Source of the DNA: an uncultured Oscillospiraceae bacterium
GTDB taxonomy: Bacteria; Bacillota; Clostridia; Oscillospirales; Oscillospiraceae
Reading direction: 5' to 3'
NCBI GenBank assembly: GCA_900756575.1
Contig: CAAEKQ010000063.1
Span: 1 to 27,523 of the forward strand
Length of the DNA: 27,523 nt
Below are positions 14,334-21,415 of the stretch, one piece after another. Made by a program: the position numbers and the translations under genes. Position 1 is the stretch's first letter; every line of letters starts with the position of its first letter. The notes below the pieces were generated by a model. It saw nothing but the letters and a program-made list of their open reading frames with translations, had not been told where the DNA came from and did no database searches.

Positions 14334-15731
14334 TTATTTTGCAGCCAAGGGCTGACGGTTCCGCCCCACCAGATAGCCCACTGCCATAATCACCAGAGAC
14401 GCCGCAATGCCGATAAACAGTGCGTCAAAGGGCAGCACATTCAGTACGCCAAAGACCAGCACCAGCAGCGGCGCAACAATGATGGAGCACATGGCAAACT
14501 TGTGAGGAATCTTCCCCGGGAGCCACAGGGCACAGCACATTGGCACCAAGACCACCGCGCCTCGAAGGCCCATGGACATAAATGCAAACTGCAAAATCGT
14601 ATCGCCCAGGGAACCAGTGGACAGGCAGCAGCCCAGCAGCAGTACCGCCGCAGTGATGATCTTGCCCACAATCGCCTCCAGCCGGGGATTATTGTCCAGC
14701 TTATGGGTAAACTTTTTGATGATGTCCTTATTGACAATGAACGAAATGCCCAGAGCCAGACCTGCGCCGGTGCCTACCACCGCCACAAACAGGGTGCCCA
14801 TGACAATACCGGCCAGTACCGGGGGCATATGCTCCATCACGAAGCTGGTCAGTGCGGTTTTCGCCACAATGCCAGGATGGGTGGCCCGCATATAAAGCCC
14901 CACCAGAATGCCGCCGATGCCGATGGGAGGAATCAGGAACGCGCTCATCGCTGCACCCTTTCTGGCACAGGCGTCGGACTTGCAGGAAATCACCGCCTGG
15001 GCATAGGTCTGGGTGGTCAGCACGCCGAAGATCAGGGAAAGGCAGGCGCCGATGTCCTTGCCTGCGCCCCGCGCCACCAGGGAGAAGAAATGGATGCCAT
15101 CAGGGTTGTCGATGCCCTTGACCATATCCACAAAGCCGCCCACGCCACCGGTGAGGGTCAGAACAATGATGCCGCAGCCGATCATGGCGATATACAGCAG
15201 CGTGAGCTTCAGCACGCCTACCATGCCCGCGCCCTTTGCCCCGCCGAACACTACATACAGCACCATAAAGGCCGCCGCAATCAGCAGCTCCACCACCATG
15301 CTGAGATTGGGAAACAGCACGGTAATCACCGCTGTGGCCGCAATCAGCTGGGAGATGATGTTGATAAACGTACCCACGGAGTTGAGGATCGACGCGGAAA
15401 GTCCCGCCGCCGAGCCGTATTCACGGCCAATCATCTGAACCAGCGTGGCACAGTGGCTGCTGCGAAAGGGCTTTACATACACCAGTGCCAGCACAAGACA
15501 GGCAATGCCGCCGCCCAGGGTAAACCACCAGGCGCTCATGCCGTAGTTATAGGCCAACTGCGCGGTACCCACGGTAGACGATCCGCCCACCAGCGTACCC
15601 ATAATAATACCCGCCGTAATGGCCGAGCCGTTTTTGCTGGCCCCGGCCTTAAACTTGGTGCCGGAGTAAATACTCAGCCCCAGAATCATTGCCACGGTCA
15701 ACACCAGACCGATTATCATCCAAACATTCAT
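14334..15731 (-). CDS. Sodium:solute symporter family protein (SSS)
   Basis: A 465-residue membrane protein with about 12-13 spans, starting MNVWMIIGLVLTVAMILGLSIYSGTK. GTLVGGSSTVGTAQLAYNYGMSAWWFTLGGGIACL is the SSS first-helix region that forms the sodium and substrate sites. Na+ entry would drive uptake of an organic solute. ATG 15731 fits the membrane start; the ribosome site is weak and the longer frame extends into the upstream hairpin. It is separated from the DUF3870 gene by a hairpin with a T-run, suggesting its level is set separately from the enzymes. Confidence 0.88.
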   Translation of the reverse strand: MNVWMIIGLVLTVAMILGLSIYSGTKFKAGASKNGSAITAGIIMGTLVGGSSTVGTAQLAYNYGMSAWWFTLGGGIACLVLALVYVKPFRSSHCATLVQMIGREYGSAAGLSASILNSVGTFINIISQLIAATAVITVLFPNLSMVVELLIAAAFMVLYVVFGGAKGAGMVGVLKLTLLYIAMIGCGIIVLTLTGGVGGFVDMVKGIDNPDGIHFFSLVARGAGKDIGACLSLIFGVLTTQTYAQAVISCKSDACARKGAAMSAFLIPPIGIGGILVGLYMRATHPGIVAKTALTSFVMEHMPPVLAGIVMGTLFVAVVGTGAGLALGISFIVNKDIIKKFTHKLDNNPRLEAIVGKIITAAVLLLGCCLSTGSLGDTILQFAFMSMGLRGAVVLVPMCCALWLPGKIPHKFAMCSIIVAPLLVLVFGVLNVLPFDALFIGIAASLVIMAVGYLVGRNRQPLAAK

Positions 15732-15782
15732 GTCTTTACACCCATTCTTACTGGTTTTCCCCGCCAAATTCTGTTGCAGGGC

Positions 15783-15836
15783 AAAAAAGCGTAAGCCGAC
15801 CAAGCCCAGAGGTTTTCCCCTGCGCTCAGCCGGCTT
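15783..15836 (-). terminator. Intra-cluster terminator/attenuator before the symporter gene
   Basis: On the minus transcript two 20-base arms (15836-15817 and 15812-15793) pair with one mismatch and four G-U pairs around an AAAA loop. Six T follow after a 4-base gap (15788-15783). No clear promoter is visible between it and the symporter start at 15731, so it may be a partial terminator inside the operon. Confidence 0.7.
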
Positions 15837-15848
15837 TTAACAAGGCTT

Positions 15849-15867
15849 CTGCGGTGGATAACCGCAG
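15849..15867. repeat. Short GC hairpin upstream of the attenuator
   Basis: CTGCGG (15849-15854) / CCGCAG (15862-15867) with a 7-base loop. On the plus strand it is followed by TTTTT, on the minus strand by no T-run. It lies between the DUF3870 stop and the large hairpin. Confidence 0.5.
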
Positions 15868-15888
15868 TTTTTGTCAAAACAGCTTACG

Positions 15889-16212
15889 TTATGCCTTTGT
15901 TTCGCTGCGGACCATTTCCGCATATTGCGTTCCCACCATCTTAATGGCGCTGATCAAAGCCTTTTTCAGGTGCCCCTGGTACTGACGCTCCATCCGCGCC
16001 ACCAGCGGGTCAATCCCCTGCTTCATATCATAGCCGATGATGAGATTGCTGACAAATTCCTTGGCCAAGCCAGTGACCATGGTACACTCCACATTGTGAA
16101 CCACACCGGTGTCCATGTCGATCAGCGCCACCAGCGCCAGCTCCTCATAGATGCGCTGGGCCGTGGTATTGCTGGGCATTCTGGCATAGCCGGAAAACAG
16201 AACCAGATCCAT
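15889..16212 (-). CDS. DUF3870 family protein
   Basis: A 107-residue protein beginning MDLVLFSGYARMPSNTTAQ. The pattern FSGYA..P, then VVHNVECTMVTGLAKEFVSNLIIGYD, and a final RQYQGHLKKALISAIKMV matches the DUF3870 family as I know it. No catalytic role is established that I can name. GGGAGGT lies 7 bases before ATG 16212; an upstream in-frame ATG at 16257 lacks such a site. It lies between the dehydrogenase and the symporter on the same strand, so its role is probably tied to the same substrate. Confidence 0.82.
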   Translation of the reverse strand: MDLVLFSGYARMPSNTTAQRIYEELALVALIDMDTGVVHNVECTMVTGLAKEFVSNLIIGYDMKQGIDPLVARMERQYQGHLKKALISAIKMVGTQYAEMVRSETKA

Positions 16213-16319
16213 GCCGGTACCTCCCGCCGATTCTGCCGGGCACTGTGACCGCATCACGGGGGAACCGGCGGGCAGGCCGGAGCCGTAATGGGGCAGCGTC
16301 GGGCAGGAAAATCAGGAAA

Positions 16320-17291
16320 TTATACAGGGTCGTCCAGGAACTGCTTCTCCAGACGGAACACCTCAAAGAGCTGCTTGTCGCGCTTTGCCTTCAGCTCCTC
16401 CAGGTCTACGCCCTCATAGTCGTAGAAGCCCTTGCCGGTCTTGATGCCCAGCTCGTTGTGCTCCACCATTTTCTCCAGAACAATGGGAATGTCCTCGCCC
16501 TTGGGGGGATGGGGCATCTCATAGCTGTGGTTCCGGAAGTTGTTGGCAGTCATATCTACGCCGCCGAAGTCCATGCGCTTGCACAGACCCAGTACGCAGG
16601 CCCGGGGAATGAAGCTGGCCTTACAAGCCAAGTCGATGGCCTCAGCGTCACAGTAGCCATGCTCCAGAAGATAGAAGACCTCCTGGTTCAGGCACTGCTG
16701 GAGCCGGTTTACGATATAACCCCGAATGAACTTCTTCATGAGAACCGCAGTCTTGCCGCACTTCTTCAGCAGTGCCATGGCAATGTCCGCATACTCCTGG
16801 GGTGCCTGCTCGCTCTTGACCACCTCAACCAGAGGGATCAACTGGGGAGGCGCATACCAGTGGCAGATGATCTGCTGGGGCAGCAGCTTCTCGGGTACAA
16901 TCTCAAAAATATTCAGCGCAGAGGTGTTGGATGCAATGATTACGTCGGGGCCAACACAGTCCGCCAGCTGCTTATAGAGATCCGTCTTGGCGTCCCGGTT
17001 TTCTACGATGGTTTCCTGAATAAAGTCTGCACCCGCTACCGCTTCCTCCACGGTCATGGCGAAGCTGACACGGCCAAAAATGGTCTCGATGTCCTCCTGG
17101 GCGATCTCACCCTCCTGGGCAAAGGTCTCCAGCTGAGAGTGCAGTGCGGCAATGGCCTTGTCACGGGTCTTTTCGGAACGGGTCCACATGGTGACCTGAT
17201 AGCCGCCCATGGCATAGGTCTGGGCAATACCGGGGCCCATGGTTCCGGCGCCCAGTACCGCGATCTTCTGAATGTCTGCTAAAGTTTTCAT
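16320..17291 (-). CDS. 3-hydroxyacyl-CoA dehydrogenase family NAD-dependent oxidoreductase
   Basis: A 323-residue enzyme. The Rossmann NAD site GAGTMG is at residues 14-19, SNTSALNI at 121-128, and the catalytic His144 with its Glu partner in HWYAPPQLIPLVEVV (144-158). The C-terminal helical domain ends GIKTGKGFYDYE. The HWYAPP..IPLVEVV form differs from the HFFNPVP..LVE of classic 3-hydroxybutyryl-CoA dehydrogenases and is closer to branches acting on free hydroxy acids (carnitine or gulonate dehydrogenase types), so the substrate may not be a CoA ester. ATG 17291 fits the family N-terminus; the upstream frame runs into a hairpin. Second gene of the cyclase cluster. Confidence 0.88.
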   Translation of the reverse strand: MKTLADIQKIAVLGAGTMGPGIAQTYAMGGYQVTMWTRSEKTRDKAIAALHSQLETFAQEGEIAQEDIETIFGRVSFAMTVEEAVAGADFIQETIVENRDAKTDLYKQLADCVGPDVIIASNTSALNIFEIVPEKLLPQQIICHWYAPPQLIPLVEVVKSEQAPQEYADIAMALLKKCGKTAVLMKKFIRGYIVNRLQQCLNQEVFYLLEHGYCDAEAIDLACKASFIPRACVLGLCKRMDFGGVDMTANNFRNHSYEMPHPPKGEDIPIVLEKMVEHNELGIKTGKGFYDYEGVDLEELKAKRDKQLFEVFRLEKQFLDDPV

Positions 17292-17329
17292 AAATTCTCT
17301 TCTTTCCGCATTTTTAGCTGAACAGTGCT

Positions 17330-17364
17330 GTGCAGACCGAAGGGGGGTACTCTCCGGTCTGCAC
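17330..17364 (-). repeat. Intergenic hairpin between cyclase and dehydrogenase genes
   Basis: GTGCAGACCG (17330-17339) / CGGTCTGCAC (17355-17364), a perfect 10-bp stem with a 15-base loop inside a 168-bp gap. No T-run follows on the minus strand, so RNA processing or 3'-end protection of the first gene is more likely than termination. Confidence 0.6.
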
Positions 17365-17459
17365 GGACGTACAGCCAACTCGTTTTAGAAGTTGATATTC
17401 GTTACATTGGTTCCCTTCCGCTGCACCGGAGATGGCACAGCAGAAGTATGATCTAAGAT

Positions 17460-18362
17460 TTAGAAGGAGCCCTCTTCCCATGCAACCAGACGTACAAAGC
17501 CGCCGTCTGCCATCTCGCAACGGAAGGGGAATGCTGCGATGGTCATTCTCTTGCCGGTAACCTCGTCGATGTCGCCGCCAGCGTTCTCGACGGTGCAGAC
17601 ACCCTGCTGCATGTAGATACGATGGCAGGGCTCGTAGTCGGGGAAGGTCACAGTGGGATCCAGGCCGGTTGCCTTGCGGTATGCCTTATCCAGCCAAGGC
17701 ATCTGCTCGGACAGAGGATCATGCCACAGAGGAGCATCGGTAGCGCCCCAGGTGCCGGAAATGCCCTTGATGTGCTTCTCATGGGTCAGGTAGTTGGCCA
17801 GCTCGGGGCCTTCGCCGGGATAGTAGTTGTAGTACTTGTCGTTGTTGACTCTCCAGTAGTGATGGAAGCCGGTGTTGATCACAACCCAGTCGTTCTCACG
17901 AACCTCGAGGCCGTCCTTCTTACAGGCAGCGTCGAACTCCTCGGGGGTGATGATGTGCCAGATGTCGCCCATCTTTGCGGGATCGCCCTCAGCAGCGTTC
18001 CACTTCTCCTCGAACTCATCCTTCAGGTAGCGCATATCTACGATGATGCCGGAGCCAATGCAGCGCTCCAGATGGATCTCAGCCAGGGTATAGCCGTTTG
18101 CTTCCCGATTCACTTCCTCCTCGTGGAGCACATGGTTGGGAGCATCCATATGGGTACCTGCATGGAGGGTACCGGTGTAGGTCATGGTTCTCTTGTGGAA
18201 CCGGCCCAGATACTGGCCGCGGGGGAACTGCAGGTCGGTACGGGCGCCGGGGAAGGGCCACAGGGGGGTGTCAACGCCCCAGGGCTGGGACAGATCGTAG
18301 ATCTTGACCATCTTGGAGTCGTCCAGATACATTTTTACTTTGTCGAGAGGCATATAGGCCAT
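17460..18362 (-). CDS. Cyclase-family metal-dependent hydrolase (kynurenine formamidase-like fold)
   Basis: A 300-residue protein with the hallmark metal motif HAGTHMDAPNH (67-77) of the cyclase family (PF04199), plus WGATDAPLWHDP and a late HRIYMQQGVCTVENAGGDID carrying the conserved Glu. Known relatives (kynurenine formamidase, isatin hydrolase) open amide or lactam bonds using Mn2+ or Zn2+. AGGAGG is 8 bases before ATG 18362. It is the promoter-proximal gene of the minus-strand cluster, under a MerR-type promoter. It is longer than the roughly 210-residue KynB, so I do not assign kynurenine as substrate. Confidence 0.9.
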   Translation of the reverse strand: MAYMPLDKVKMYLDDSKMVKIYDLSQPWGVDTPLWPFPGARTDLQFPRGQYLGRFHKRTMTYTGTLHAGTHMDAPNHVLHEEEVNREANGYTLAEIHLERCIGSGIIVDMRYLKDEFEEKWNAAEGDPAKMGDIWHIITPEEFDAACKKDGLEVRENDWVVINTGFHHYWRVNNDKYYNYYPGEGPELANYLTHEKHIKGISGTWGATDAPLWHDPLSEQMPWLDKAYRKATGLDPTVTFPDYEPCHRIYMQQGVCTVENAGGDIDEVTGKRMTIAAFPFRCEMADGGFVRLVAWEEGSF

Positions 18363-18405
18363 GATTGTTTCCTCCTATATATGTAGTGTTTTTTGATCTA
18401 TCAAG

Positions 18406-18436
18406 ATGATACACCTTGGAACTGTTCCAGAGTCAA
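18406..18436 (-). promoter_or_regulatory. MerR-type promoter of the cyclase cluster (19-bp spacer with palindrome)
   Basis: On the minus strand there is TTGACT (18431-18436), a 19-bp spacer and TATCAT (18406-18411). The spacer holds the perfect palindrome TGGAAC-A-GTTCCA (18417-18429). A stretched spacer with a dyad between -35 and -10 is the classic layout for MerR activation by DNA distortion; the facing MerR gene is the obvious regulator. Confidence 0.8.
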
Positions 18437-18477
18437 CCCCTTTCTGAGGAATTTTTCTATTCTTTTTGCCTCTGCCA

Positions 18478-18506
18478 TTGCGTTTTTCGTGAAAATCGCC
18501 TATAAT
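18478..18506 (+). promoter_or_regulatory. Promoter of the MerR gene
   Basis: TTGCGT (18478-18483), 17-bp spacer, TATAAT (18501-18506), 45 bp before the ATG and separate from the cluster promoter. Confidence 0.75.
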
Positions 18507-18551
18507 GTTTTTGAATCTGCACAGCAGATAAGATGATTAGGAGGCACCTCC

Positions 18552-19379
18552 ATGCAGTACAAAATCGGTGACGTGGCAAAGATTCTGGGCATTTCTCCGG
18601 ATCTTTTACGCTACTATGAAAAAAAGGGCGTTGTCATGCCCATGAAGGGTAAGCACAACGACTACCGCTATTATGATTTCTGGGACATCAACTTTCTTCT
18701 GGACTGTCTCTGGTTCAAAAACTTCGGTTTTTCCATCGACCAGATTGCCGACATGGTGAAAATTCCGTCCTCAGATGAGCTTAATGATCTCTTTCTCAAA
18801 AAAGAAGATGAGCTTCAGGCCACCATCGCCCGATGCGAGCTGCTGCTTCGCCGTTCCGAGGAATACCGCCGGGATCTCCGGCTGTCCAAGGAGCTGCTGG
18901 GCGTATGTGAGATCGTAGAGAGTCCGGAGTACATCCGCTACCTCAACCGCTACACCGACACCTATCGAAACTCCCCCACCCTGCAAAAGCTCAGCCACGA
19001 CTGGCTTGGCCTGATGCCCTTTACCCACCGCTGCTTTGAAATTGAGAAGGACGATCTATTGGATCAGGGCGGCAAGGACTACGCCTGGGGCCTGAGCCTG
19101 GGCATGGAATACGTAAAACTGCTGAACGTCAGCACCGCACCGTCGGTGGTACACATTCCTGCGCAGAAAAGCCTTCATTCCGTGTTCACCAACACCGGCA
19201 AGGGCAACTTCTCCCCTCAGCTGATCCGCTATATGGTGGACTACTGTGGTACCCACGGACTCACCATCTGCGGCCCCGCCCGGGGCAATCTCCTGTGTTC
19301 CGTGGCCGAGGGCGATGGTCTCACCGGCTATTTTGAGGTCTGGATTCCCATTGAAGAAGCCAATCAGGACGGCAAATAA
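18552..19379 (+). CDS. MerR-family regulator with GyrI-like effector domain
   Basis: A 275-residue protein. The MerR helix-turn-helix and wing are at residues 1-70 (YKIGDVAKILGISPDLLRYYEKKGVV, then YRYYDFWDI), a linking helix at about 75-115, and a C-terminal region ending LTGYFEVWIPIEE that resembles GyrI/BmrR-type small-molecule pockets. AGGAGG precedes ATG 18552. It diverges from the cyclase cluster, whose promoter carries a MerR-style 19-bp spacer, so it probably activates that cluster when an organic inducer binds. No cysteine pattern typical of metal-sensing members is evident. Confidence 0.9.
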   Translation: MQYKIGDVAKILGISPDLLRYYEKKGVVMPMKGKHNDYRYYDFWDINFLLDCLWFKNFGFSIDQIADMVKIPSSDELNDLFLKKEDELQATIARCELLLRRSEEYRRDLRLSKELLGVCEIVESPEYIRYLNRYTDTYRNSPTLQKLSHDWLGLMPFTHRCFEIEKDDLLDQGGKDYAWGLSLGMEYVKLLNVSTAPSVVHIPAQKSLHSVFTNTGKGNFSPQLIRYMVDYCGTHGLTICGPARGNLLCSVAEGDGLTGYFEVWIPIEEANQDGK

Positions 19380-19390
19380 CCAAAATATAT

Positions 19391-19427
19391 ACTCCGCTGT
19401 GTCAAAAAATGATACGGCGGAGTTTTT
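19391..19427 (+). terminator. Terminator of the MerR gene
   Basis: ACTCCGCTGTGTC (19391-19403) pairs with GATACGGCGGAGT (19411-19423) allowing two G-T pairs, then TTTTATT. Confidence 0.85.
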
Positions 19428-19436
19428 ATTTACCCC

Positions 19437-19475
19437 TTGACACATTATACTGTGTGTTGTATAGTATAGCGTGTC
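19437..19475 (+). promoter_or_regulatory. PadR-operon promoter inside a 37-bp dyad
   Basis: TTGACA (19437-19442), 17-bp spacer, TATAGT (19460-19465). Arms GACACATTATACT (19439-19451) and AGTATAGCGTGTC (19463-19475) are inverse repeats with 11 of 13 matching, spanning the whole promoter. Autorepression by the PadR protein is the natural reading. Confidence 0.7.
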
Positions 19476-19487
19476 AGGAGGTGTATT

Positions 19488-19811
19488 ATGGATACACAGC
19501 TAAAGCGCGGCGTTCTCGATGCTCTGGTGCTCTCTACGCTGCTAAAGGCGGATTCCTATGGCTATCAGATCATCAAGGACATCTCGCCCCACACCACCCT
19601 TTCCGAGTCCACCCTCTACCCCATTCTCCGCCGATTAGAGCACAGCGGTTATCTCACCACCTACAGCCGGGAGCACGCCTCTCGTCTGCGGAAATACTAC
19701 AGCATCACCCCCCAGGGCGTCCAGCGGATCCGGGATTTTTTGGCGGAATGGGAGTCTGTTATGGCGCTCTATGCCTACATCAAAGGAGAGTATGATCGTG
19801 AAAAAGCTTGA
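19488..19811 (+). CDS. PadR-family transcriptional regulator
   Basis: A 107-residue PadR protein: winged helix at 1-80 (LKRGVLDALVLSTLLKADSYGYQIIKDI, TLYPILRRLEHSGYL, RKYYSITPQG) and a short C-terminal dimer helix. GGAGG precedes the ATG. It overlaps the next gene by 14 bp. PadR-DUF1700-DUF4097 is a recurring Firmicute arrangement in which PadR represses its own operon, often in envelope stress or antimicrobial response. Confidence 0.95.
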   Translation: MDTQLKRGVLDALVLSTLLKADSYGYQIIKDISPHTTLSESTLYPILRRLEHSGYLTTYSREHASRLRKYYSITPQGVQRIRDFLAEWESVMALYAYIKGEYDREKA

Positions 19812-20403
19812 ATTCATCAACGAGCTGGGGGCGCAGCTCCACTCCATGCCCACCGAGGAGGTTCGCCCGCTGCTGGATTATTATATGGAGATCGTGGCCG
19901 ACCGCATGGAAGACGGCATGACCGAAGAAGAGGCCGTCGCCTCCCTTGGCCCCATCCCCGAATTGGCGGAAAAGATTCTGGCCGAGCAGCCCCAGACGGA
20001 ACAGGAGCCGGAACCAATTCCCACCCCCGCTCCCCTTCCGGAGCCCGTTCCCCAGACAAAGCGCCGCTGGTCAGCCAGCAGTATTGTCCTGGCCATTGTG
20101 CTCAGTCCCCTGTGGCTGACGCTGCTGTGCGTGCTCATCAGCATAGAAATTGCCGTATGGGCGACGCTGGCCTCCCTGGTGGTCAGTTCCGGCGCGATGA
20201 TCCTCGGCGGTATTGCGTGCGCCGTTCTCAGCCTGATTCCTTCGTATGATCCGGTATCCATTTCCGCCCGGATTTTTGTCAGCGGATGCTCGCTGGTCTG
20301 CTCCGGCATTGGCTGCCTGCTGCTGCCCCTGAGCGTTTGGCTCATTCGTCTGTTCGCCCGTTTCCACCTTTTCTGCTTCAAGCGGATCACCGGAAAGGAG
20401 TAA
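19798..20403 (+). CDS. DUF1700 family membrane protein
   Basis: A 201-residue protein. The cytoplasmic N-terminus (KKLEFINELGAQLHSMPTEEVRPLLDYYMEIVADRMEDG.TEEEAVASLG) is the DUF1700 pattern, followed by a proline/glutamate-rich linker (about 70-90) and three or four membrane spans. GTG 19798 is chosen because AAAGGAG stands 9 bases upstream; ATG 19792 in the same frame has only 3 bases of spacing but cannot be excluded. Translationally coupled to padR. Probably relays or modulates a membrane signal to the DUF4097 partner; function unproven. Confidence 0.88.
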   Translation: MKKLEFINELGAQLHSMPTEEVRPLLDYYMEIVADRMEDGMTEEEAVASLGPIPELAEKILAEQPQTEQEPEPIPTPAPLPEPVPQTKRRWSASSIVLAIVLSPLWLTLLCVLISIEIAVWATLASLVVSSGAMILGGIACAVLSLIPSYDPVSISARIFVSGCSLVCSGIGCLLLPLSVWLIRLFARFHLFCFKRITGKE

Positions 20404-20406
20404 CGT

Positions 20407-21330
20407 ATGAAAAAATTTGTAAAAATCTTCGTCATTCTTGGAATCGTCCTCAGCCTGTGCGGCGGAATTGTAACGGCGGCGGGTTGTATCGGCGGCGGCT
20501 TCCGGGAGCTCTCCGGCAAAGTCTCCGGCAAAGTCTCCTCCAGTATACCCGCAGTCCAAAGTGCCAAAGCCCAGGAGAGCCTGACGTTTTCCCCGAGCGA
20601 AATTGGTCGGCTGGAGTTCCGCTTAAACAGCGAGAATATCGCGTTTCATCCTTCGGACGATGGGCAGATTCACATCCGCTATCGCACCCGGAATGACGTC
20701 ACCTACACGACCTACCAGGAGCAGAGCGCCGGTTCAGATGGTCTTGGCACCCTGGTTTTCACCCGGAAAGACACTTCCACCGGCACCCAGCTGTTCCACT
20801 TCGGCATGGAAATTGACGAGGATAGCGCAGATGTTCAGGTAGCGCTGCCCAAGGGGCTGTCCGTGGATGTGCTCACCGACTCCGGGGATATGGAGTTCAG
20901 CGGCGTTACCATTGCCGCACTCTCCGTTTCCACCGTGTCTGGCGAAGCGGATTTGACCAATGTGCAGGCGGATGATCTCACCGTCGGCACCACCTCCGGC
21001 GATATCGATTTGGAACACACCACCGTATCCGGTGAAACCAATCTGGAAACCACCTCTGGTGAGCTGGATCTGGAGGACTGCACCCTGAATGGCCCTCTCT
21101 CCATCTCTTCGGTCAGCGGCGATTTGGAGGGGCAGGCAATCGTCTCCGGGAATGTCACCATCGGCACCACCTCCGGCGATGTGGAGCTGGAGCTTTCCGG
21201 TTCCCCCGCCCATTCCGCCGGTAATGTTTCCACCACCAGTGGCGAGATGAATCTCCATGGGCTCCAGGCCCAGGCGGATTATGTGGTCAACGTTTCCACA
21301 GTCAGCGGAGATGTCACCATCCTGCATTGA
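20407..21330 (+). CDS. DUF4097 family beta-helix protein, membrane-anchored
   Basis: A 307-residue exported or anchored protein: hydrophobic N-terminal segment (residues 5-25, ending VTAAGC, a possible but imperfect lipobox), then a repetitive beta-helix from about 150. The repeat unit is roughly 18-20 residues with a TxSGDxxL/VSGExxL core, seen at least eight times (TDSGDMEF, TVSGEADL, TTSGDIDL, TTSGELDL, SVSGDLEG, TTSGDVEL, TTSGEMNL, TVSGDVTI). This is the DUF4097 (putative adhesin) pattern. The gene is third in the PadR operon, 3 bp after DUF1700. Ligand or partner unknown. Confidence 0.92.
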   Translation: MKKFVKIFVILGIVLSLCGGIVTAAGCIGGGFRELSGKVSGKVSSSIPAVQSAKAQESLTFSPSEIGRLEFRLNSENIAFHPSDDGQIHIRYRTRNDVTYTTYQEQSAGSDGLGTLVFTRKDTSTGTQLFHFGMEIDEDSADVQVALPKGLSVDVLTDSGDMEFSGVTIAALSVSTVSGEADLTNVQADDLTVGTTSGDIDLEHTTVSGETNLETTSGELDLEDCTLNGPLSISSVSGDLEGQAIVSGNVTIGTTSGDVELELSGSPAHSAGNVSTTSGEMNLHGLQAQADYVVNVSTVSGDVTILH

Positions 21331-21332
21331 CG

Positions 21333-21367
21333 AAAAATGGACGCCTCGCTCTGAGACGTCCATTTTT
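21333..21367. terminator. Bidirectional terminator between the DUF4097 and LysR genes
   Basis: AAAAATGGACG (21333-21343) / CGTCCATTTTT (21357-21367), perfect 11-bp arms with A- and T-runs that serve both convergent transcripts. Confidence 0.9.
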
Positions 21368-21415
21368 AGCCATTCCTGTTTGTGGCAAATATCTCAGGCA
21401 ATGCCGCCGCAGCGT

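Noticed and set aside
14091..15794. 567-codon plus-strand open frame opposite the SSS symporter
   Set aside because: Its product is His/Gln/Arg rich, as expected from reading a membrane-protein gene backwards; no promoter or ribosome site.
17460..18362. Kynurenine formamidase (kynB) assignment
   Set aside because: The metal motif fits the broad cyclase family, but the protein is about 90 residues longer and no tryptophan-degradation gene is nearby.
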